A stretch of DNA of 64,000 bases from CAZHLD01 sp964533185 (lineage in GTDB: Bacteria; Acidobacteriota; Terriglobia; Acidiferrales; UBA7541), in contig CAZHLD010000005.1 of NCBI GenBank assembly GCA_964533185.1, positions 31,456-95,455 on the forward strand, written 5' to 3'. The position numbers were made by a program, and so were the translations under genes. Shown here in pieces: positions 52,238 through 60,894 of the stretch. A model generated the notes under the pieces. That model made no database searches. It was not told the origin of the DNA and saw nothing but the letters and a program-made list of their open reading frames with translations. Every line of letters begins with the position of its first letter. The stretch's first letter is position 1.

Positions 52238-53512
52238 ATGGGAGTGATCAAGCGGGTGGTGGTGGCGATCGTGAAGGTGGTAGGGGCGCTGGTGTTGGTG
52301 GGGAGTGCGGCGGCGCAGACGACGGTGATACGCGCTGGGAACCTGGTGGACCCGGCGACAGGGACGGTGAAGAAGGACCAGACGATTGTCGTCAAGGACG
52401 GGAAGATTACGGCGATTGGGACGCAGGTGTCGACGCCGGCGGACGCGACGGTGATAGACCTGTCGAAGGCGTGGGTGCTGCCGGGGTTGATGGACGCGCA
52501 CACGCACCTGACGCTGGGGATGAACCCGGCGGCGCCGGAGCTGGAGGTTGGTTATCTGAAGGAGTCCACCGGCTGGCGGCTGCTGCGCGGGGTGCGCAAC
52601 GCGCGGGTGGTGCTGGAAGCGGGGTTCACGACGGTGCGCGACGTCGGGAACGCGGCAAACTACGCCGACACTGACCTGCGAGTCGCAATTGAGAAAGGAT
52701 GGTTCCCCGGGCCGACCATCCTAAATGCGGGAAAAATCATTGCGCCGTTCGGCGGGCAGTCGCACGGAATCTCGCCGGAGCAAGGGCGGTTCTGGCAGTT
52801 TGAGTACATTGACGCGGATACGCCGGAGGAAGTGCGCAAGGCGGTGCGGCAGAACATCTACTACGGCGCGAACACGATCAAGCTGGTGACCGACAACAGC
52901 GCGTTTTACTCGACGGCGGAGGAAGTGCGGGCGGCGGTGGACGAGGCGCACCGGGCGGGGATGATTGTCGGCGTGCACGTGATCCGCAGCGACGCGGCGC
53001 GGGCGGTGGTCGAAGCCGGGCCGGAGAGCATCGAGCACGGGTTCGATTTGAATGATGAGGTGCTGAAGCTGATGAAGGCGAAGGGCGTGGTGCTGGTGGG
53101 GACGGATTTTCCGCTCGAGCACCTGAAGGCGATGGGCACCGGAGGGGGTATCCTGCCTCCGCCGGAACAAACCGCGGCGATGATCGTGGACCGGCTGAAG
53201 AGGGCGTACAAGATTGGCGTGAAGATGGCGTTTGGCAGCGACGTGGTGCTCGATTTGCCGGGAAAGACGAGGGCCGACATGGTGATGGACTACCTGGACG
53301 TGTGGTTGGCGGCGGGCGTGCCGGCGCCGGATATTTTGAAGGCCATGACGACGAACGCGGCGGAGCTTTTCCAGTGGAAAGGCAAGCGCGGGGCGATTGC
53401 CGTCGGAGAGGCGGCAGACATCATCGCGACGCCGGAGAATCCGTTGGGGGATATCAAGGCGTTAAAGAAGGTGAGCTTTGTGATGAAGGATGGGAGCGTG
53501 GTCAAGAAATAA
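52238..53512 (+). CDS. Exported imidazolonepropionase-like amidohydrolase
   Basis: 424 residues from the ATG at 52238 (AAGGAG 9 bases upstream). Signal peptide (VVGALVLVGSAAAQ). Metal ligands: GLMDAHTHLTLG (HxH), a lysine region (GANTIKLVTD), MIVGVHVI (His), ESIEHGFDL (His) and AFGSDVVLDLPG (Asp). Such exported amidohydrolases often hydrolyse dipeptides such as prolidase substrates. Divergent from thrC. Confidence 0.88.
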   Translation: MGVIKRVVVAIVKVVGALVLVGSAAAQTTVIRAGNLVDPATGTVKKDQTIVVKDGKITAIGTQVSTPADATVIDLSKAWVLPGLMDAHTHLTLGMNPAAPELEVGYLKESTGWRLLRGVRNARVVLEAGFTTVRDVGNAANYADTDLRVAIEKGWFPGPTILNAGKIIAPFGGQSHGISPEQGRFWQFEYIDADTPEEVRKAVRQNIYYGANTIKLVTDNSAFYSTAEEVRAAVDEAHRAGMIVGVHVIRSDAARAVVEAGPESIEHGFDLNDEVLKLMKAKGVVLVGTDFPLEHLKAMGTGGGILPPPEQTAAMIVDRLKRAYKIGVKMAFGSDVVLDLPGKTRADMVMDYLDVWLAAGVPAPDILKAMTTNAAELFQWKGKRGAIAVGEAADIIATPENPLGDIKALKKVSFVMKDGSVVKK

Positions 53513-53622
53513 TTGTCGTCATGGCTGCCCTTCTGACGGTCGAAGACAAAGCCCAGCTATTCCGCCACGAGGATTACCTCGCGAGCGCGGACGACAGGAA
53601 GCTTGGGCGTCATTGACTGGAA
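53513..53622. other. Short intergenic region with unsupported small frame
   Basis: A 31-codon frame (ATG at 53521 to TGA at 53616) has no ribosome site or recognisable product. The region lies next to the lone HicB gene but does not resemble HicA. Confidence 0.4.
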
Positions 53623-53874
53623 CTAAACGGCGACGTTGACGGGACGAATGAGGATGTCTTCGGGCGGGATGGGCTCCCCGTGAGCCTTGAGACTTTCGAG
53701 ATAAGCGGCGATTGCTTCCTCAATGTTCTGCTGGGCCTCGTCAAGAGTATCGCCCTGCGCATGACAGCCCTTCAGAGCCGGGCAGAAGACGTGGTATCCC
53801 CCATCAGGCTCTCGCTCAAAAATCACCGTATATTGGAAGGAAGCCACCCGTTCACCTCGCACTGATTCTACCAC
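53623..53874 (-). CDS. HicB-family protein without a HicA partner
   Basis: 83 residues. The fold is a partial RNase-H-like HicB domain: FQYTVIFEREPDGGYHVFCPALKGCHAQGDTLDEAQQNIEEAI. It lacks the C-terminal DNA-binding domain of full HicB antitoxins. Toxin gene hicA normally lies next to it, but upstream only 22 bases separate it from a divergent gene, and downstream no HicA-like frame exists. Solitary HicB-like proteins are common and their role is unclear. Confidence 0.85.
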   Translation of the reverse strand: MVESVRGERVASFQYTVIFEREPDGGYHVFCPALKGCHAQGDTLDEAQQNIEEAIAAYLESLKAHGEPIPPEDILIRPVNVAV

Positions 53875-53884
53875 TGGGGCCTGC

Positions 53885-53890
53885 TAGAAT
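53885..53890 (+). promoter_or_regulatory. -10 element giving a leaderless mRNA
   Basis: TAGAAT ends 6 bases before the ATG at 53897, so transcription would begin at or next to the start codon. No Shine-Dalgarno is present. The same GCTAGAAT octamer precedes tRNA-Ala. Confidence 0.5.
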
Positions 53891-53896
53891 GTTGGA

Positions 53897-54733
53897 ATGG
53901 GTGTGAGGCTGATAGCGATCGATATTGACGGGACGCTGCTGGACAGCAAGTGGGAGGTGCCGGCGGCGAACCGGGAGGCGATTGTCCGGGCGGTGGAGCG
54001 CGGGATCGAGGTGGCGCTGGTGACGGGGAGGCGGTTCGACTTTGCGTTGCCGATTGCGCGGCAGATCCCGTGCGCGCTGACGATGGTGGTGAACAACGGA
54101 GCGGTGATTAAGACCAAAGCCGGGGCGACGGTGCTGCGGCACCTGCTGCCGCGCGTGGTGGCGCGGCGGGTGCTGGGGGCGACAGCGGAGTTTCGCGCGG
54201 GCGCGGCGGTGGTGTTTGACCGGCCGAGGGAGAACCAGATTGTCTATGAGCAGATTGACTGGGAAGACCCCGGTCGGAAGAGCTATTTCCAACGGAACCG
54301 GGAGTACATCGCGCAGTGCGCGCCGCTCGAGGAGTGTCTGACATGCGACCCGATCCAAGTGATGTACAGCGGGCCGGTGGGGCGAATGCGCGAGGTGGAG
54401 GCGGTGCTGCGGCGGTTGGATGGCACAGGGGAGTATGCACTGGCGGTAACGGAGTATGAGGAGAGGAATTTTGGGTTGGTAGACGTGATCCATCCGGGGT
54501 GCTCGAAGGGAGCGGCGCTGCGGGAGTTGGCGCGGATGCGGGGATATGCGCGGGGAGAGGTGATGGCCATCGGAGACAACTTGAACGATAAGGAGATGCT
54601 CGAGTTTGCGGGAGTGCCGGTGGTGATGGCGAACAGCGTGCCGGGGTTGAAGGGGTTGGGATGGGCAGAGACGGGAACGAACGATGACGCGGGGGTGGCG
54701 GAGGCGATTGAGAAATACGCGCTGAAGAATTAG
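53897..54733 (+). CDS. Cof-type HAD phosphatase
   Basis: 278 residues. HAD motif I AIDIDGTLLDS, motif II VALVTGRR, motif III Lys and motif IV MAIGDNLNDKEML are present, with a type IIB cap between. Such enzymes dephosphorylate sugar phosphates or cofactors. The cap holds two Cys (CAPLEECLTC) not typical of the family. Possibly translated from a leaderless mRNA. Confidence 0.88.
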   Translation: MGVRLIAIDIDGTLLDSKWEVPAANREAIVRAVERGIEVALVTGRRFDFALPIARQIPCALTMVVNNGAVIKTKAGATVLRHLLPRVVARRVLGATAEFRAGAAVVFDRPRENQIVYEQIDWEDPGRKSYFQRNREYIAQCAPLEECLTCDPIQVMYSGPVGRMREVEAVLRRLDGTGEYALAVTEYEERNFGLVDVIHPGCSKGAALRELARMRGYARGEVMAIGDNLNDKEMLEFAGVPVVMANSVPGLKGLGWAETGTNDDAGVAEAIEKYALKN

Positions 54734-54850
54734 CCACAGAGACGCAGAGTCACAGGGGTCGAGAGGTCAGGAGATGCTAGAGGCGGTGGGATTCCTCGGC
54801 CCGACAAGAAACGCCGGGTCTCAGAATGACAGGAACGGGAAGCTGAGGCG
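54734..54850 (+). repeat. Family B unit and family A hairpin
   Basis: GCCACAGAGACGCAGAG at 54733-54749, right after the stop of the HAD gene. 54788-54830: GATTCCTCG / TCAGAATGAC with inner CCCG/CGGG. Confidence 0.75.
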
Positions 54851-55525
54851 ATGCGCAGAGCGAGTCTAGTTGTGGTGGCGACAGTGGTGCTGCTGGCTGC
54901 GGGGGCGGCGAGGGCGGAGTATGCCGTGTTGAAGAGCGGGCAGCGGCTGCACATCACCGGGTATGAGCGACTGGGGGCCACGGTGCGGCTGCAGGTGGCG
55001 GGAGGAAGCATCGAAGTGCCGACGGAAGAGATTGTGGTGATCGAGCCGGAAGACTACTTCCCTGCCCCGGTGAAGGAGCGGCTGGACGTGCCGTTTGAGG
55101 AATTGATCCGAGCGGCGGCGGAGAAGCACGGCGTTGAGGCGCAGTTGATTGCGAGCGTGATTGCGGTGGAGTCGAACTTCAACCCGCGGGCGGTGTCGCG
55201 GAAACAGGCGCAGGGGCTGATGCAGTTGACGCCGGAGACGGCGGCGCGGTTTGCGGTGACGAACGTGTTTGACCCGGCGGAGAATATCGAGGCGGGGACG
55301 CGGTACTTGAAAGAGCTGCTCGAACGGTACGGGCAGGACTTGCGGCTGGCGCTGGCGGCGTATAACGCGGGGCCCGAGCGAGTCGAGCAGTATCAGGGAG
55401 TTCCGCCGTACCGGGAGACGAGAAGCTATGTTAGAAAGGTGACTCAGGCGGTGGAGAGGAACAAAAGAAAGATTTCAACGCAGAGGACGCAGAGGATCGC
55501 AGAGGGCATGGAGAAGAGAGAGTAG
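54851..55525 (+). CDS. Lytic transglycosylase (SLT domain)
   Basis: 224 residues. Signal peptide (LVVVATVVLLAAGAARA), a ~60-residue beta segment (LKSGQRLHITGYERLG), then the SLT goose-lysozyme-like domain: catalytic Glu in IAVESNFNPRAVS, QGLMQLTPETA, and LALAAYNAGPERVEQY. It cleaves peptidoglycan without water, often to make room for envelope machines. The last ~17 residues (ISTQRTQRIAEGMEKRE) are a translated family B repeat (55470-55509). Confidence 0.92.
   Translation: MRRASLVVVATVVLLAAGAARAEYAVLKSGQRLHITGYERLGATVRLQVAGGSIEVPTEEIVVIEPEDYFPAPVKERLDVPFEELIRAAAEKHGVEAQLIASVIAVESNFNPRAVSRKQAQGLMQLTPETAARFAVTNVFDPAENIEAGTRYLKELLERYGQDLRLALAAYNAGPERVEQYQGVPPYRETRSYVRKVTQAVERNKRKISTQRTQRIAEGMEKRE
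55470..55509 (+). repeat. Family B repeat forming the C-terminus of the transglycosylase
   Basis: AACGCAGAGGACGCAGAGGA then CGCAGAGGG: three CGCAGAG units in frame, before the TAG stop. Confidence 0.75.
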
Positions 55526-55528
55526 GGT

Positions 55529-56338
55529 TTAGGGATTTGGGTTGGGCGGACGATTGAGGGGCTGGATTGGGGCGCCGGGTTTGGGCGGCTGGTCGCCGGG
55601 CTGGATGGGCTGGCCGGTGGCGGGAGCGTCTTTGGTGGGGTCCCAGATGAATTCCCACTCGATGTAGGTCTTTCCCTTTTCATAAATGCGGAGCGAGGGG
55701 CGGTTGACCTTGCTGGCCACGCCGATGATGCTGCCGCCGAAGACTTTTCCGGTGAGTGTATCGGGCGGGATGACCGGAGTCTGTTCCTTGTCGGGCTGAT
55801 CGTCGGATTCGTCTTCCTGCTGCTTGGGCGGGGCACCACCGGGAGGACCGGCGGGAGGGTTGCCAGCCATGCCGGGGGGCCTGGGCGGAGTGCCGAAGCC
55901 CTGCGGGAGAAGCAGGTTCTGACGCTTGAGGCTGCCGATGAGCTGGCCGTTGGGGCCCATATAGATAAAGCGCCAAGAGCCGTCTTCGCGGTTCATGGGG
56001 TCTTTGTAGGCCTGGCGGAGATAGCGGAGGCCGTTCTTCGGCTCGACGAGGTCTTCGATGTTTTGTGGGAAGCGGCCGTTCTTGCGGTAGTAGAGACGGA
56101 CGGAGCGCGCGTATTGCTCGCCGCGCCATACCAGCTCAGCTTCTTTTTCGCGGCGGCCCTGGTTGAGTACGGGCGGCGTGGCGACGGCGACGGCAATCAG
56201 CATCAGGGCACAGAGGAAGACAACGGTGAGCAGGACGTAGCCGGAGTGGCGGCGGGAGGAAAGAGAAGAGGGATCCTTCGTCCCGGCAAGGACGAGACTC
56301 TGGATGACACCAGCGCGGGTTGGAGTGGAGCGGCTCAT
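55529..56338 (-). CDS. Type IV pilin/pseudopilin-like protein with repeat-encoded N-terminus
   Basis: 269 residues. A prepilin-like hydrophobic segment (SGYVLLTVVFLCALMLIAVAVATPP) is followed by a helix and GspG-like motifs (YYRKNGRFPQNIEDLV, YKDPMNREDGSWRFIY). The C-terminal half is Pro/Gly-rich. Residues 10-25 before the hydrophobic segment (GVIQSLVLAGTKDPSS) are encoded by a family A hairpin (56271-56310); the original start may have been nearer the HSGYVLL motif. Start overlaps the PilP-like stop (ATGA). Last gene of the pilus unit. Confidence 0.8.
   Translation of the reverse strand: MSRSTPTRAGVIQSLVLAGTKDPSSLSSRRHSGYVLLTVVFLCALMLIAVAVATPPVLNQGRREKEAELVWRGEQYARSVRLYYRKNGRFPQNIEDLVEPKNGLRYLRQAYKDPMNREDGSWRFIYMGPNGQLIGSLKRQNLLLPQGFGTPPRPPGMAGNPPAGPPGGAPPKQQEDESDDQPDKEQTPVIPPDTLTGKVFGGSIIGVASKVNRPSLRIYEKGKTYIEWEFIWDPTKDAPATGQPIQPGDQPPKPGAPIQPLNRPPNPNP
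56271..56310 (+). repeat. Hairpin repeat family A inside the pseudopilin gene
   Basis: GATCCTTCG (56272) / CTCTGGATGAC (56298) with inner GTC/GAC. It encodes the N-terminal extension of the pseudopilin. Confidence 0.75.
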
Positions 56339-56871
56339 GCGATCGGGGGAGCCTCCTCGATCTGGACGGTGGCGCGGCGGCCGGAGGCGAGCTCTTCGAC
56401 TTCGGCGGAGTTGTTGGTGATGCGGAGGACGCGGAAGCGGTTCTGGAGGGTTTCACCTTCGGCGGCGATGAAGATGTCCTCGCCATTCTGGAAGAAGCCG
56501 CGGCGATTGCCGGAGGGCAGGTTCATGACGTAGCCGAAAAAGCGATAAGGCAGGACGAGGGGCGGCGGGCCGGGCGGAGGGTCAGGCGGGAGATTGGGGT
56601 CGCGAACGGGAATGGCGGGCATGGCGGGCTGGCGCGGGGCGCGGTAGACGAAGATGTTGTCGTGGCGACCGGAGTACTTGAAGTCGCGGATGCGCTGGAG
56701 GAGATAGCCCTTGAGAGCGGGGCTATCAACGTCAAGGGGCGTGAAGCGGGCATCGCTGGCCCGGATGCCGAGGAGCTGCGGAGCGCCGCCCCAACTGAAA
56801 TAAAGCGAGGCGCCGTAGAGTGCCGCAACGGCAGCGAGGATGACGAGAAGGATTTTGACACGCGTGGTCAT
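56335..56871 (-). CDS. PilP-like pilus assembly protein
   Basis: 178 residues: one N-terminal helix (ILLVILAAVAALYGASLYF), a linker, then a small beta domain with YRFFGYVMNLPSGNRRGFFQNGEDIFIAAEGETLQNRFRVLRI, which resembles the C-terminal beta domain of PilP. PilP is a periplasmic lipoprotein in proteobacteria; here it is membrane anchored. It lies 2 bases after the PilO-like gene. Confidence 0.7.
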   Translation of the reverse strand: MTTRVKILLVILAAVAALYGASLYFSWGGAPQLLGIRASDARFTPLDVDSPALKGYLLQRIRDFKYSGRHDNIFVYRAPRQPAMPAIPVRDPNLPPDPPPGPPPLVLPYRFFGYVMNLPSGNRRGFFQNGEDIFIAAEGETLQNRFRVLRITNNSAEVEELASGRRATVQIEEAPPIA

Positions 56872-56873
56872 GG

Positions 56874-57419
56874 TCAGGAGCGGAAGTAGGTCCGCAACTG
56901 CAAATTCAATTTTAAGCGGCCGCCGGTGCTGGAAGCCAGTTGGAGGCTATCGAGGACGTAAAAGTTGTCGGAGCGCTCGAGGCCATTAATGAAGCTGACC
57001 AGGCTGGGGTAGTCGCCTTCGACGGTGGCGGCGACGACGACTTCGACGACGCCGCGGGCGCCGACGTCGCGCTGCCGGAATGTGATGGCGGTGGCGCTCA
57101 GGCCGGAGCGCTTGGAGATTTCGCCGAGATCGCTGACCACGGACGAATAACCGCTGGAGGTTTCGCGCAGCTCTTTGGCGAAAAAGTCGGCGGAATCGCC
57201 CTGAACTTTGGCGAGTTCGGAGCGGATGGCGGTGGCGCGCTCGACGTCGGCGCGGAAAAGGCGGTGCTGAAGCTCGAGGCGGGAGCGCTCCTGCTTAAGC
57301 GATTCGGGTACGGAGTCCGAGGAGCGCCAGTTGATGTAGATGAGGGCGAGGTCCAGCACGAGGACGACGACGATTATCCAACGGACCACGTGTTTCCAGC
57401 CTCGGATGCGGACGGTCAT
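56874..57419 (-). CDS. pilO: PilO-like inner membrane pilus protein
   Basis: 181 residues. A single N-terminal helix (WIIVVVLVLDLALIYI), a coiled coil, then a ferredoxin-like domain (GVVEVVVAATVEGDYPSLVSFINGLERSDNFYVLDSL). PilO pairs with PilN in the alignment complex. The gene abuts pilN without a gap. Confidence 0.78.
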   Translation of the reverse strand: MTVRIRGWKHVVRWIIVVVLVLDLALIYINWRSSDSVPESLKQERSRLELQHRLFRADVERATAIRSELAKVQGDSADFFAKELRETSSGYSSVVSDLGEISKRSGLSATAITFRQRDVGARGVVEVVVAATVEGDYPSLVSFINGLERSDNFYVLDSLQLASSTGGRLKLNLQLRTYFRS

Positions 57420-57986
57420 TTACGTTGTGACGTACCACGTGAGCAATTCGAGCTGCACCTGGTCCGCCTCTCCCTGCTTCACCGGCCGGGTTTCGGCCAG
57501 GAGCTGAATGCGCGAGAAGGCTTTGGAGGCCTCAAGGGCGCGAAGAAACTTGAGTTTGGCGTCGTCGTTCGAGGCACCGACGGTGAGCTTGACCTCGACG
57601 CGCCCGGCAGCCATCTTGGGCGAAATGCTGATGACGCGAACGCCGTCGGGAAGGATCTCTTCGAGATCCATGAAGATTTTGGTCCAGGGGAAGCTGCGCT
57701 GCTCGATGAGGGTGTTGAGAAAGGCAGCGCGGTCGCGGAGGCGGAGGTTGTCCGGGCGGTTGAAAAACTCCTCGAGCTCGCGGCGGCGGTCGGTGAGCTG
57801 GTTCATCTCGCTCTGGAGGCGGGCGACGTTGCGGCGCAAGGCGCGGTCGGCGCTCCAGTCGCGGTAGGCGCGGAAGCCGAGAACGGCCAGGGCGATGAAA
57901 GCCACGACGCCGAGGACAGACCAGCCGAGCAGGAAACGGCGGTTGTTTTCGAGCGGCGAGGTAGCGAGATTGAGGCGAACACGCAT
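57420..57986 (-). CDS. pilN: PilN-like inner membrane pilus protein
   Basis: 188 residues. N-terminal cytoplasmic segment MRVRLNLATSPLENNRR (the PilM-binding part in this family), one membrane helix (SVLGVVAFIALAVLGF), a coiled coil, and a C-terminal beta domain (ILPDGVRVISISPKMAAGRVEVKLTV). Adjacent to PilM and PilO genes. Confidence 0.8.
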   Translation of the reverse strand: MRVRLNLATSPLENNRRFLLGWSVLGVVAFIALAVLGFRAYRDWSADRALRRNVARLQSEMNQLTDRRRELEEFFNRPDNLRLRDRAAFLNTLIEQRSFPWTKIFMDLEEILPDGVRVISISPKMAAGRVEVKLTVGASNDDAKLKFLRALEASKAFSRIQLLAETRPVKQGEADQVQLELLTWYVTT

Positions 57987-57989
57987 CGG

Positions 57990-58970
57990 TTATCCCCGCT
58001 TGAGCATCCAGCCGACCAGGGCATCGAGCTGGCGGTCGGCGAGCGGGCGGGCGTCGCCGGAAATGCGGCCTTCGGCTTCGGCGGCATGAAGGAGCGCGCT
58101 CACCGGGCAACGCAGCTCGGCTTCAAGGACCGGTCCGAACTCTTCGGCGCGGTCGAGGAGACCGGCCAGGCGGACAGACTGAATGCCTTCGCTCCAGATG
58201 TCCTGGTAATAGGCAGAAATCGGATAGACCTCGTCGAGCAGGGCCTGCGGGGTGAGGCGAGCGGCGGTGACGGGCAAATCAGTGCAGCGATAACCGCAGA
58301 GGATGGACTCACGCACGATAGCGGTGGTGAGAGTGGTGCCGGAAACGCGGGCCAGCAGGGTGGGGCGGCGGTCTTCCAGCAGAGGCAAGGCGGCAAGAGT
58401 GGAACTCATTACAACAACGGGAACCATGCCGGCGCCCTGCATCAGCAACTCGTACTCGCGGATGATGCGCAGGCGGGCGAGCGCGGTGACGATGTCCACG
58501 CCGTCTTCGCGGGGGGCCTGGCGCATGAAGGAGATGAGGGTCTCTTCGGGCTCGAAGGGAACGCTCTTTTTGAGCTTCCAGCGGAGCATGGGGATGGCTT
58601 CGTCGGCGGAGCGGGGGAAGCTGTCGAAATGCAGGACAAAGACGCGGATGACCGGGTCCGGGACGAGCAGAGCGACTTCCTGGCCGCGGGCGCGAAGGCG
58701 TCCGAAGACCTGAGAGACGGCGGCGCGGACGGCGGAAGCGTCAACGAGATTGGTCTCCACGGCCGAGGGAACAATGACCCCATCGGGAAGCGGCTCGACG
58801 GCAAAACCATCGAGACTGTTGCCGCGGCGCGTCCAGCGGGCGGCGGCGACGTAGTGGGGAGCGATTTCGCAGGCGAGCAGGGGGTGCGGCAAGGCGTCCA
58901 GCCATTGCGCCATGCGACGCGCGAGGCTGCTGCGGAAGATGCCGTGTCCGACGCCGCTTATGGCAGGCAT
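57990..58970 (-). CDS. pilM: PilM-like actin-fold pilus protein
   Basis: 326 residues, cytoplasmic. An actin-like (FtsA-related) fold is suggested by PLLACEIAPHYVAAARW, EAIPMLRWKLKKSVPFEPEET (the segment before the pilus-specific region) and LLARVSGTTLTTAIVRE. PilM links the motor to PilN. The start may be at 58970 or the internal ATG at 58913; neither has a clear ribosome site. The order pilM-pilN-pilO-pilP-like supports the assignment. Confidence 0.8.
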   Translation of the reverse strand: MPAISGVGHGIFRSSLARRMAQWLDALPHPLLACEIAPHYVAAARWTRRGNSLDGFAVEPLPDGVIVPSAVETNLVDASAVRAAVSQVFGRLRARGQEVALLVPDPVIRVFVLHFDSFPRSADEAIPMLRWKLKKSVPFEPEETLISFMRQAPREDGVDIVTALARLRIIREYELLMQGAGMVPVVVMSSTLAALPLLEDRRPTLLARVSGTTLTTAIVRESILCGYRCTDLPVTAARLTPQALLDEVYPISAYYQDIWSEGIQSVRLAGLLDRAEEFGPVLEAELRCPVSALLHAAEAEGRISGDARPLADRQLDALVGWMLKRG

Positions 58971-59258
58971 GGAGAAAATCCCGGAAAAACGAGTTTCGTA
59001 ACTCGAAACTCGAAACTCGTGATTCGTAAATCGAAATTCGGAGGAGAAAGACGCACTGGCTCGGCAATTCGCGCTGGGACAAAGCCCGGCGCTACAAAAA
59101 TCTTACGGAGAAGAAATTGTAAATTTGAAATTTCAGATTTCAGATGGGAAGAAGGCCGGCTAAACCCGGCCCCCACAACGGCCGGACATTGCGGCGCTAA
59201 AGCATAGCGCGAAGATGGCAGGGTAACCCCGCCGCTCCGAAGTCGAGCCTGGCGCGCA
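58971..59258 (+). repeat. Family D, AT-rich and REP-like repeats between pilB and pilM
   Basis: 58990-59042: TTCGTAACTCGAAACTCG... and TTCGTAAATCGAAATTCGG. 59071-59094: CGCTGGG..CCCGGCG with CTAC foot. 59113-59148: GTAAATTTGAAATTTCAG string. 59153-59177: GGCCGGC..CCGGCC with CCAC foot. No gene. Confidence 0.75.
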
Positions 59259-60884
<1,626 letters not shown>

Positions 60885-60894
60885 GGCGGACAAG

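Noticed and set aside
56940..59207. 755-codon + strand frame across pilM/pilN/pilO
   Set aside because: Antisense shadow in GC-rich DNA; the minus strand holds recognisable pilus proteins.
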